Assembly: GCA_023653785.1 (NCBI GenBank)
Contig: JAMKCH010011886.1
Coordinates: 1 to 64,000, forward strand
DNA from: Ophioderma brevispina
Taxonomy: Eukaryota > Echinodermata > Ophiuroidea > Amphilepidida > Ophiodermatidae
Direction: 5' to 3'
DNA length: 64,000 nt
Shown here: positions 55,336 through 64,000 of the stretch, piece after piece
Layout: every line of letters begins with the position of its first letter
Numbering within the stretch: the stretch's first letter is position 1
Made by a program: the position numbers and the translations under genes
Notes under the pieces: generated by a model
What the model was told of the DNA's origin: nothing
What the model saw: only the letters and a program-made list of their open reading frames with translations
Database searches by the model: none

Positions 55336-56931
55336 TCGAACATCATGAACTTAGGTCATGAGTCCTGCGTTTTATCCGTTGCGCCACACGTTATTATGGC
55401 CTACCCTTTTAGCTTGCCATAAGTCGGTCGCGACACTTGTTCCAGTTAAGTGCCTAGCATACCCTCTCAATACAATGCGGAACCTGGTTTTCATGTCCGC
55501 AATCACCCATTATAGATCAGAAGCTATGGCTCCTAGCGAAAGACCTCTTCTATAGCAATTGTGGATGTGATACCATCAGGTCCGATCCAGTACTCTTACT
55601 GGTTTCCTGCACAAGAAATTGCACAAAACATGCCTTTGAGTTGGTTTTCAATGACTGGAAAACCTCCATCTTATGTAGTTATATATGTTATACATCTTAT
55701 GATGTTATTATGAAATAATCATTTATTACACAATTACACCAAGAAAACACGCTGTAGTAAAATACAAAGAAAAAGGAACAAGATATAAATAAAATTTTAA
55801 ACCCCCCCAATCCCCCCCCCACCCCTTCTTCCCCCTTCTCTTTTCTTAACGAACGAAATAATAATGGGTTCGTTCAACTTGTTCGTTTTCTATAACCTGC
55901 TAATGGGAGGATGACTAACGTACAAACATAAAGTGTTAAAATCTGAGACCATTTTTGTTCAAAGTGTAGTGTATGAAGGGGATAAAAGGTGGGTTAAACT
56001 ACAACAAATGTATCAAGAAACGTTATCTAACATTAAAAGCCCTAATTGTCGTAACACAAGAGAGGTTCATTGTCTCTCACACATTAGTCGCTTTCCTTAG
56101 TTTTCTCTTTCCTTCGGTGGCTTGTAATTATTTATCGCCAGACCAAAAAGTACGACAGTAAAGGCTTTACCAACACAAAGCCGATGACTAACATGGTATA
56201 TAGAAGTTGTGTGCCGGTTGTAGGCCCACCTCTAACCGCCGCCGTTCTCTCTCCGCACGCTTCGTGCCATAGAATACCCGTTTTCGTCAATCAACTTCCG
56301 AAGAGAATAGGGTCCACATGCAAAGATGCCTTTGAGAAGAAATTAAGGACAGTATTTTAGATTGTGTGTTTTTTAACCCATAATGTACTCTTCTTCTGCC
56401 CACGTTTTGTTTATGCTTATTTCTGCTTATTCTTTGAAGTGTGTAGTGGAATCTCGTTAATATGAATTATTACTTACTGCGTCATATGATAGTGGTGTCA
56501 TTCCTTTTCGGTAAATGACGTTTGACTTTGTTTAGTACTCCTATATTATTGAAATGTGCCTTACATTTTAGGTCCAAGAAACGTAATACTTATGAAACCA
56601 GTTTTTGGAGATACAGCCTGAGCCATAAGTCCGTCAAATTCCTCAAGGAAACTGCTATGGTCAATTATATCAAACACTTTCGACAAGTCTATATATGATT
56701 CGCCCTCTATTGTAAATATAATACAGCGTCCGCTATTTTATGCAAATGCATAGGTGCGCCCTCAGGCGTAGTGCCCATCTCTCGTCATTGGCGGTTTGGG
56801 CCAGACTCCAATAATGTATGAGAATCTAACACAACTATAATACAACCAGTTTCGTAAACCATATTGCTTTTTGTACTATTATTTACAATTTTTTACGTGC
56901 GAATCAAAGGAACATTTCATTGCCGTTCTTT
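55336..56931. other. No gene recognised; C-rich run near 55800-55840
   Basis: It includes a pyrimidine run of C and T at 55800-55845. Short frames here have no domain. Confidence 0.4.
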
Positions 56932-57262
56932 ATTCCCATTCTCATGGTTAACATTCCGCAATTGGGCCTACTGCAAGATTAACATCCAAATTCCAATACT
57001 ATAATTTTAGATTACAAAAGACTACTACGACTATACTAATATTTATTAGTTATATTTTTGTTATATTGCTACGTATATGTTACTTACCAAATACCCTGAC
57101 AAAGAAGCCATAGATGCCTAATCATAGTCTCTGGAAGGGTCTGGACACACCTAAACAAATTAACAATTCATTTTAACCATGAGATCAAACTAGACTCTTA
57201 CATGTAAACATTATGTACCTAATATATCAGAGGATAGATATGACCAATCTCGAGATTCATTT
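56932..57262. repeat. Diverged copy of 45318-45660, including an SLCO exon
   Basis: Same order throughout, from GTTCTTTATTCCCATTC to CAATCTCGAGATTCATTTT. Differences are mostly single-base insertions and deletions. After GATTCATTTT the two copies part. Confidence 0.92.
57088..57150 (-). pseudogene. SLCO exon (ALG..R region), frameshifted copy
   Basis: 63 bases against 65 in the open copy at 45484-45548: one T is missing in GTGTGT(T)CC and one C in ATG(C)ATTAGG. Acceptor GTTTAG and donor GTAAGT are kept. The two single-base losses break the frame. They could be real decay or sequencing error. Confidence 0.85.
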
Positions 57263-57263
57263 T

Positions 57264-58219
57264 GCACTGTGTATTTACTTTACTAAAAACAGTCCTTATG
57301 CACGATGTTATATGGGTTAAACTGCACCGGAGGTTAAAGATCTTAGTAGAGGATTAGTACACAATAAAATACCTTTCTCTTGGTCATTATGGTGTCATAT
57401 GTCTTTAAAAAAATTGTTTTGAGTTTGGTTCAATCTCCTGAGGGAAAATTACAATCTATAGGACTGCTCGCTCGACCCCTAATATTATTTCCGTTCCAAA
57501 GCAATAATACTACGCTTCTCATGACACAACACACACTAGCATTGCTGGTGACACGCGATTATTTTTATCCATGCTGGGATTTTGATATGCCAGGTTGATA
57601 TGAACTAAAACTTCGTGTGGTTATGCTGTAAATTAATATGTCTTGGAAATGATGACCTTTTTCAGACATAAATTTGATAGAGGCATTCAATATTTGTTTT
57701 GTATTTCTTTAGAAATCACACATCGTTACTTTATCCCCCTACGTACGTCGGATGTTTTGGGTGTAGTTTTGAAAGCACGCTGTCAGTTTTATTAGATAGT
57801 ATTGCTCTCGATGATTTCCTGTCTGAATGCTTAAAGATTTAGATCGAAAAAATGTTTGATGATGGTGGAATTCATGGTACATGTAACTTGGCAAAAAGTG
57901 TGATGTTGGTTAATTCCATCTTAGCTTCGAATCACGATATGGAGTTGGCGTCCTGCAACAACGTTTCACACGCCGTCACCTCAAAAAGTTACCTGCGCCA
58001 AGGATTAGCAAAATCTCGGCCTGCGCTGCAGGTGATTTTCGTAATCTTGCCTCTTGTGTAAGCTCGACACCAAGCTAAATAATTCAAACAATAATGGTTC
58101 TCGCGATGATATCAAATTACAACGTGATTTGAAAATGGCTCTTGCTATCCTGTAATTTACCTCTTGCTGCTCCACAACATTCGCCCTCAGTAGTCAATGA
58201 ATTAACCCTTGTCTTATCA
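57264..58219. other. No gene recognised
   Basis: Frames at 57380-57598 and 57852-58061 show no domain or splice context. Confidence 0.4.
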
Positions 58220-58570
58220 GGTGCTCAGGCTCAAATTTTACTTTTTCAAGATGGCGCCGGTGGCCGACATCTTGGAATTTTGGGTAAGAATCATGTTGTA
58301 ACGTAAAAGCAATGTCAAATTCGAAATCGTCAACGCAATGTTAGATTCGAAATCGTTGTGGTCGACTTATCCGAAAAAGTGTCTTTGTAAACGATTTTAG
58401 ATGCTCTGGTCCAAAACTACATTTTCAAGATGGCGCTGACGGCCGTCTTGAATTTTTGGGTGAAAATGACATCGTAATGTCAATTAATGTCAGAATCTGA
58501 ATCATTGTGCTCGACCTAACTGAAAAAGTGTCTGTGTACATGATTATAGGTGCTCTGGCGGCCATTTTTA
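58220..58570. repeat. Tandem repeat, about 170 bp, two copies and a partial third
   Basis: TTCAAGATGGCGCCGGTGGC..TTGGAATTTTGGGT at 58247 recurs as TTCAAGATGGCGCTGACGGC..TTGAATTTTTGGGT near 58421. Each is followed by CGAAATCGTTGTG/CTGAATCATTGTG, TCGACCTAACTGAAAAAGTG and GTGCTCTGG. The third starts at 58550. Confidence 0.82.
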
Positions 58571-59241
58571 ATTTTGGCCTCTAGCGAAAAATGCCGGGAT
58601 TTTTGCGACGGTCATGGAGGCTATTTTTATAATAGGTCCGCGCGTAAAATCGCCGTCGCTTCAAGTCAGCGCGAGCGATTTACTCTTGCGACCAACAAAT
58701 CTCGCGCTGACGTCACTGCAATGCGCAGAGGTAAAGACATGGACTATAGCCAGAGAATGGTCACGGAATTGAGGTTTTGGACCTAACTAAGATGCTTATA
58801 TGATGTAGCATGAGAAAGTTAAGATTTATTGAAAAGGCCAAGACACTTAAACACTTATCTGACACTCCTAAAAAGTTGTGCAACAAAATAAGGGACAACT
58901 TTGAAAGTAATATGTATAATTGGTTCAACGCCATAACGTTGAAACTAAATTATAAAATGGCGTTATGCATATCTTAGCTCATGATTACATGCCAACACGC
59001 GCGGTAAGCAAGAACATTGTTGTTGCATATTGTAACTTCTATAGTTAAAGGGGCAGTATGGAAGAAAAATATGAAAGCATACTAAAATTAACGCTTACTA
59101 AAATCACTTCAACTTACTATAAAATAATTTGGGTGTTTATATTTTGTGAAATTTACAGATATTGTCTTCATTGTCTCAGATGGACCTGACTGATTGCATC
59201 ATTGCCAGCATTCCTAAAATCTGTGCATCGTACATGCCAAA

Positions 59242-59913
59242 ACATGCAGGCATTGTCGCATTATACAATTGCTCCATTAAGTTTCATAAAATATATACAT
59301 CCAGATTATTTTCTAGGAAGTGGAAGTTATGTTAGTAAAAGTTAATTTTATTAAGTGCTGAAATTAGAAGGATTAGGATTTTGGCACAGTTGTGTTGCTA
59401 ATTGTCTTTTTTTAACTATTCCTGCGAATGACAATGCTAAAAAAATGCGTATTTGTCATAAAAGAAGCGATTTTGTAATTGGAATCGGGATCCCCGATTG
59501 TAATTTAATGGCGGAGCTGGAAACGCCAAATTTATGTCCGTCCATGATGAAATTATAGGGCCACCTCACGAAAATAATTTCCATCTTGACTTGCCTGAAA
59601 CGACGGAACAACTAATGGATGAGTGTAGATACGTACATGGCGTGATTTCCCGGCTATTTCATCGGAAAGGACGTTTCCAGCAGCCGGTAAATTATTATCG
59701 GAGATCTCCGGTATTAATTATTCTAATTACAAAATGCCTTCTTTTGCGACACATAGAGAATTTTGAGCTCTACAGTACACAGGTATTGTTTACTAGCCAA
59801 TTGCCAATGCAACTGTGCAAAAATCTCAAAGTATTCGGAAAATTGGGGTCGCTCTTCCAAAAAATGTGCTGATGCTGTTTTTGCTCTAAGGAGCAAATGA
59901 AATCAACTTAAAC
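59242..59913 (+). repeat. Tandem duplicate, copy 1 (without the 110-bp insert)
   Basis: It runs from ACATGCAGGCATTGTCGCAT to ATCAACTTAAAC. It is nearly identical to 59935-60714 except that copy 2 has about 110 extra bases after AAGTGCTGAA. Confidence 0.95.
59534..59872 (+). CDS. 112-codon frame of unknown function, copy 1
   Basis: The frame reads MSVHDEIIGPPHENNFHLDL, PETTEQLMDECRYVHGVISR and LFHRKGRFQQPVNYYRRSPV onward to a stop. The first half is polar and protein-like, with a likely helix (TTEQLMDECRYVHGVISRLF). At FQQP the DNA reads CAGCCG/GTAAATTAT, a possible splice donor, after which the translation looks like intron. So this may be a first exon of about 51 codons ending near 59689 rather than a 112-residue protein. 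The family is not recognised. It is identical to the frame at 60332-60670. Confidence 0.4.
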   Translation: MSVHDEIIGPPHENNFHLDLPETTEQLMDECRYVHGVISRLFHRKGRFQQPVNYYRRSPVLIILITKCLLLRHIENFELYSTQVLFTSQLPMQLCKNLKVFGKLGSLFQKMC

Positions 59914-59934
59914 TTTTTTTTTTTTTTTTTTTTT
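59914..59934. repeat. T21 run at the duplication junction
   Basis: Copy 1 ends ..CTTAAAC and passes into 21 T, then copy 2 starts. In copy 2 the same point reads CTTAAACTTTATAGG, so only three T are native. Confidence 0.94.
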
Positions 59935-60714
59935 ACATGCAGGCATTGTCGCATTATACAATTGCTCCATTAAGTTTCATAAAATATATACATCCAGATT
60001 ATTTTCTAGGAAGTGGAAGTTATGTTAGTAAAAGTTAATTTTATTAAGTGCTGAATTTCCTCAAAATCTCAAGCGGGGGGTATGGTTACTCTAATCCCCA
60101 TGGTCCAATCATTAAGTAAACGTGATGGGAAAGACTATGAGACCTTTTTTTGAAGAGCGACCCCAAAATTAGGATTTTTGCACAGTTGTGTTGCTAATTG
60201 TCTTTTTTTTTAACTATTACTGCGAATGACAATGCTAAAAAAATGCGTATTTGTCATAAAAGAAGCGATTTTGTAATTGGAATCGGGATCCCCGATTGTA
60301 ATTTAATGGCGGAGCTGGAAACGCCAAATTTATGTCCGTCCATGATGAAATTATAGGGCCACCTCACGAAAATAATTTCCATCTTGACTTGCCTGAAACG
60401 ACGGAACAACTAATGGATGAGTGTAGATACGTACATGGCGTGATTTCCCGGCTATTTCATCGGAAAGGACGTTTCCAGCAGCCGGTAAATTATTATCGGA
60501 GATCTCCGGTATTAATTATTCTAATTACAAAATGCCTTCTTTTGCGACACATAGAGAATTTTGAGCTCTACAGTACACAGGTATTGTTTACTAGCCAATT
60601 GCCAATGCAACTGTGCAAAAATCTCAAAGTATTCGGAAAATTGGGGTCGCTCTTCCAAAAAATGTGCTGATGCTGTTTTTGCTCTAAGGAGCAAATGAAA
60701 TCAACTTAAACTTT
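59935..60714 (+). repeat. Tandem duplicate, copy 2 (with a 110-bp insert)
   Basis: The insert (about 60055-60170) ends with GAAGAGCGACCCCAAAAT, the reverse complement of a segment near the end of each unit (ATTGGGGTCGCTCTTC). The insert may therefore derive from an inverted piece of the same locus. Confidence 0.94.
60332..60670 (+). CDS. 112-codon frame of unknown function, copy 2
   Basis: Identical in translation to 59534-59872, including the internal possible donor GTAAAT at about 60487. With no amino-acid difference between copies, either the duplication is very recent or the two are alleles placed in tandem by assembly. Flanking bases differ slightly (CTATTCC/CTATTAC upstream), which favours alleles over a pure copy error. 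Confidence 0.4.
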   Translation: MSVHDEIIGPPHENNFHLDLPETTEQLMDECRYVHGVISRLFHRKGRFQQPVNYYRRSPVLIILITKCLLLRHIENFELYSTQVLFTSQLPMQLCKNLKVFGKLGSLFQKMC

Positions 60715-62189
60715 ATAGGTCTTCCATTCTGTGTTTGCTGCTTTCTTTATCATGCTTTTCTGTCTGCTGCGTTGATATAATATTGATAGTCGTCACATTG
60801 TTTACATCAATGCAGAGCCGTCAATGGTTTAATCGTATGTGACTAGTCTCATATTTCATGTAAGTATACAAAGTGAAGCGTGTGATGATTAAGATTAACA
60901 TAATCAAGATAACGGTATAATGTTACGGGTACTGGACATTTGTGATCATGATGGGTACCCTGCAGATAAAGTAGGTCAAATTGACCTCATTGTCCAGGGA
61001 ACAATAAAATTGCTGCCAACACTTCTCTGTGCTTCAAGCACGTCAGAAGAATTGGGTCACTTGAATATATTACAAGCGGTGTAAGAGGTTGCATCATCGT
61101 AATGGGGCCATGAAGGCGGACCTGGAAAATGTTATATACTTACATATTTGTATTTCTACTCGTTTGATTCTACGGCCATATAATTTAGAATTACAGTAGG
61201 CCTGTTCATGACAAAAGAGCAACAGCAGTATACAGACAAGTATCTTTCTCATCCTCTTCCCCTTTATTCCTCTCCCCTCTTATCATGCTTTCTTTCACGT
61301 TTCTCTTTTTCTCTCTCTTGGTCCTCTCTCTCTATCTCTTTCACTCTTTTTCTTCTTTGTTCTCTCTTTCTGCGTCGCTCTACAGCCTTCTCTTCTTGTT
61401 CTTTTGCATTCTGTACTTCAGGGCCGGACTGGCTATAGTCAGTCGGTTTTTTGTCACTTGATGCCCCAAATGAACCGGATAAAAGTGTTATTTGTTGTTG
61501 ACCAGTTATCATCAAATTCCCGGGCGTAAATTTTCAGTCCGGACACCGATGTCGAGAAGCGACATTTGTTACATTTTAAATTTTAAAAATGCTGACAACA
61601 TATTTTTATACCTTTGGCTGTCGACTTACCTTAAAAGGGTGTTAACATACAAGTTCCGTTCATAAGTAATGTGCAACATGAACTATGGCCGAGAGAAGCG
61701 CTGATGTATAAAAATATTGCCTAACATTGCTCCCTCATCATCCTGGTTGTACTGTTAGCATATTGCGGGTTCCACCCTCACTTGTGCAATGCACGAGCAA
61801 TTATGGTACTGATTTGTCTGAAATAAAATGATACACTTAATTACAGTACCAGAACATTAATATGAGCTAATAAGCGCCATTACTTTCTTTTTAATAAGAA
61901 AACAAAAAATAAACTTTAAAAAAAAAAATTTGAACTATTTTGACCTTGAACCTTAACCATGGGTCGTGATGGGTCATATTTTTTACTATATTGACATCTA
62001 ACAGTCCTACAAGATGGGCTAAAAGGATTTCTATTTTGTCCATGTTTGTCAAATTTTACAACAGCACATCTTCTTTTTCTTCTTTTTGCGTCTGAGGCAG
62101 CAGCTAAATGCATAAAGTTGGTGGAATCAGCTCACTGTTGACTGGTTGGGAATTGACAAGTCTACATCCATCGGTACATATTATGTTCA
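60715..62189. other. No firm gene; contains a charged frame at 61264-61515
   Basis: See the separate entry for the minus-strand charged frame. The rest shows no domain. Confidence 0.4.
61264..61515 (-). CDS. Possible exon with charged coiled-coil segment
   Basis: The frame gives a neutral start (QQITLLSGSFGASSDKKPTD), then EVQNAKEQEEKAVERRRKRE, QRRKRVKEIEREDQEREKEK, and stops at GEE. Such E/K/R-rich helices occur in many nuclear proteins, but the underlying DNA is also a simple GA-rich repeat, which yields this composition by chance. Splice sites were not confirmed. Confidence 0.25.
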   Translation of the reverse strand: MMITGQQQITLLSGSFGASSDKKPTDYSQSGPEVQNAKEQEEKAVERRRKREQRRKRVKEIEREDQEREKEKRERKHDKRGEE

Positions 62190-63330
62190 AGTGAAACATT
62201 CCGTACGTGGGAAGGTTGCTAACAGGTGGGAGTTCTTCCAGGATGTGATAGTGAATTGGTGCTGTCTTGGAGTATCTAGCCAGGCAGTGTTCCGTGTCTG
62301 TAGAGGTTGATGAGAGCGGTAGAGTTTAGGCAGCGTGTCCACGACAGAAAGGTCGACGAGAGCGCAATCCTGTTTGCCGAACTGTGTGATTCTTTTGCTA
62401 ATATTATGCAACAGGCAACAGATGTTTTGTTGTCCAACAGAGCCTTGTTCACCAGATTACGGGTGTCATGTTCTCTCCGAAGCAATACAAGCGCAATCTT
62501 AACGCACTGGTAAAAACTCTATGGAGTGGGACGTAGCAACAGGTAATGGTTCTCATGTCTCGTTGAGTACTGTACCCAGCTTCTTTGTGTGAAGAGCTGT
62601 TGCACCATGCTGGGGAGGCATCCTAATGACAGCGCTGTACACCAGAGGTGTGGGGGAGCCATGGCTTGGTGCATAGGGAAGGGCTAGACCCGGGAAGATC
62701 CACAGGCAGCGGTACCAGGTGGATATTCATCGAATACCTTTGCACGTACTGACTCAAAAAGAGTGATGCCGATAAGTAGCTGGAGGTCAAGCTTCAATCC
62801 CAGGAAGGTTGGTATAGGATTCTTTGGCAGAGGCGCCGCTCCGGTGAGTTTGAGATGAAGCTGGCGATGAGCCTCTCTGTTGTTAACGGATGGAAGTAAG
62901 CGGTGGTCTTGGCTTCACTCAGAATTGAGTCTCAAGTTTTTGAGTATGCTGCAATAAGTCCATGTCTTGAAGTAAGTGTACTTCTACTTCAGTCCAGTTT
63001 ACTGTCCGGTGAAGAAGAACAAGATCGTCAGCGTAACCATATTGTCTAGATGTTGTTGGAGGTAAATCGCGGATACAGGTAGCATGGTAGCCAACACTGA
63101 TCCTTGTGGGACTTCGTTTCTCAGACGATGCAGAGATGCCCATCACTGGTCTGAGGACAAAGCTGCGGTTTGCAAGCATGTACATATAAATTGTACCAGG
63201 TGCGATCCGGGATAGCCTTGAGAAGCTGAGTGTCAGACCCTGGTGCCACACGGTTTCATATGCTGCAGTAAGGATGACGCCTGCCTTACAAAAGGATAGA
63301 GTTTGATCTTAGTGACCCAAGATCCCAGAG
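62190..63330 (-). pseudogene. LINE reverse transcriptase fragment (YADD type)
   Basis: Minus reading gives an AAYETVWHQGLTLSFSRLSR block (motif A region, Thr-Val-Trp-His), MLANRSFVLRPVMG, RDLPPTTSRQYGYADDLVLL (motif C YADD), HLLQDMDLL, then, after frameshifts, LHLKLTGAAPLPKNPIPTFL GLKLDLQLL and VCEALLDNKT-like C-terminal sequence with LNSTALINLYRHGTLPG. This group (LTAAYDTVWH, YADDL) is distinct from the CR1-like pieces elsewhere. The copy is truncated and broken. Confidence 0.88.
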
Positions 63331-64000
63331 GGTCTCACGGCAATTCTTTGCGTAAGTCACACAATCAGGTTACATAATGCAGGAGTGATTTGAAGTGTAA
63401 TGTATTTGACCTTTGACCTCGTAAAACCAGGGTCTAGTGATGGGCTCATATAACCTTTCATCAAGTCCTCCAGGATGGCTGAAATGTTCTATTTGACCTT
63501 GTTTTAATTTACACACACAGTAAAGGAGTTTGAACTTCATGACTTAGATTGACCTTTCGACCCATAACTTCTGTAGAGGGGCTTAGTCAATTAAGGTCAA
63601 CCATACGCATGTAACACGATCATGTCACATTACTGTAGGAGTAATGATTTTGAAAGTGTAACTATTAATTGAATTAGTTTTGACATTTAAACCCATAAAG
63701 CATACGTCATATGACAAAGTCGTAATTAACTTTTTGGTATTGTGACTAAGTCCTACAACTAATTATTATGCATGGTTAACGTTTTTGACCCTCGCGAGTT
63801 TACCCTATTGTGACCTTTGACTCGTCTGGTCATGTCGCAAGTTCGAGTTGCGCTGTTTGGTACTTGTTCGTTTTATCAAGTTGGTCAATATCGGATGTTA
63901 GATGTCTAATAAGATATTGCAATGTGACAGAAAAGAAACCAATGAGAACAAGGCTTTCGGCTCTCCGACAGGGCATTACAACAAACCCGCAGGTAAACAA
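63331..64000. other. No gene; repeated TGACCTTTGAC phrases
   Basis: TGACCTTTGACCT at 63407-63419, TTGACCTT near 63493, TGACCTTTCGACCC near 63550 and TGACCTTTGACTC at 63811-63823 recur at irregular spacing, together with CATGT.AC phrases. This looks like an old dispersed or tandem repeat. Confidence 0.5.

Overview
The window looks like nuclear DNA of an animal. It is AT-rich, has long introns with canonical GT-AG splice sites, and carries many decayed non-LTR retrotransposons (LINEs), foldback elements, miniature inverted-repeat elements (MITEs) and microsatellites. The style of the repeats suggests a marine invertebrate, perhaps an ambulacrarian such as an acorn worm or echinoderm. That placement is inference; the animal origin is firm. 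Most open reading frames here are chance frames or fall inside repeats. LAYOUT. 1-1590 (+): a 40-bp minisatellite, intron, and the last coding exon of MAT2B (regulatory beta subunit of methionine adenosyltransferase II). 1.6-27 kb: transposon debris, including a nearly full-length but dead CR1/L2-type LINE (about 3.3-8.44 kb) with remnants of ORF1 esterase, endonuclease and reverse transcriptase; several TTAA-flanked MITEs; a possible solo LTR with kappaB-like palindromes (19.9-20.9 kb); and tandem repeats. 36.7 to 27.1 kb (-): eight consecutive exons of an organic anion transporting polypeptide (SLCO/OATP, closest to SLCO4 by eye), reassembled by hand with matching splice phases. They give 492 codons, from the start codon through the Kazal-type extracellular domain. 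The last third of the protein was not found as an intact set of exons. 19.1, 45.5 and 57.1 kb (-): three copies of one later SLCO exon (the ALG..R motif region). Only the 45.5 kb copy is open; the others carry indels. They look like traces of tandem SLCO paralogs or rearranged copies. 31-64 kb: large foldback elements (31.1-32.1, 46.8-47.5 kb), a perfect 36-bp-arm hairpin element (41.45 kb), LINE fragments of at least two kinds (28.7, 41.8, 47.9, 62.2 kb, all minus), a TA-flanked transposon nested inside a MITE (50.2-53.1 kb), and a head-to-head pair of tRNA-derived SINEs (52.2-52.5 kb). MAIN UNUSUAL SIGNAL. At four loci (26.1-26.9, 42.8-44.8, 45.2-46.0 and 59.2-60.7 kb) a homopolymer of about 20 T (or A) sits between two near-identical copies of the same local sequence. 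At two of these loci one copy differs from the other by a clean insertion, as two alleles would. The simplest reading is unmerged haplotype or contig ends joined by a 20-base filler. If it is real DNA, it would be a new kind of poly(T)-associated tandem duplication. Either way it affects copy-number claims here, including the duplicated 112-codon reading frame at 59.5 and 60.3 kb. No operon, CRISPR array, rRNA gene or canonical tRNA gene was seen.
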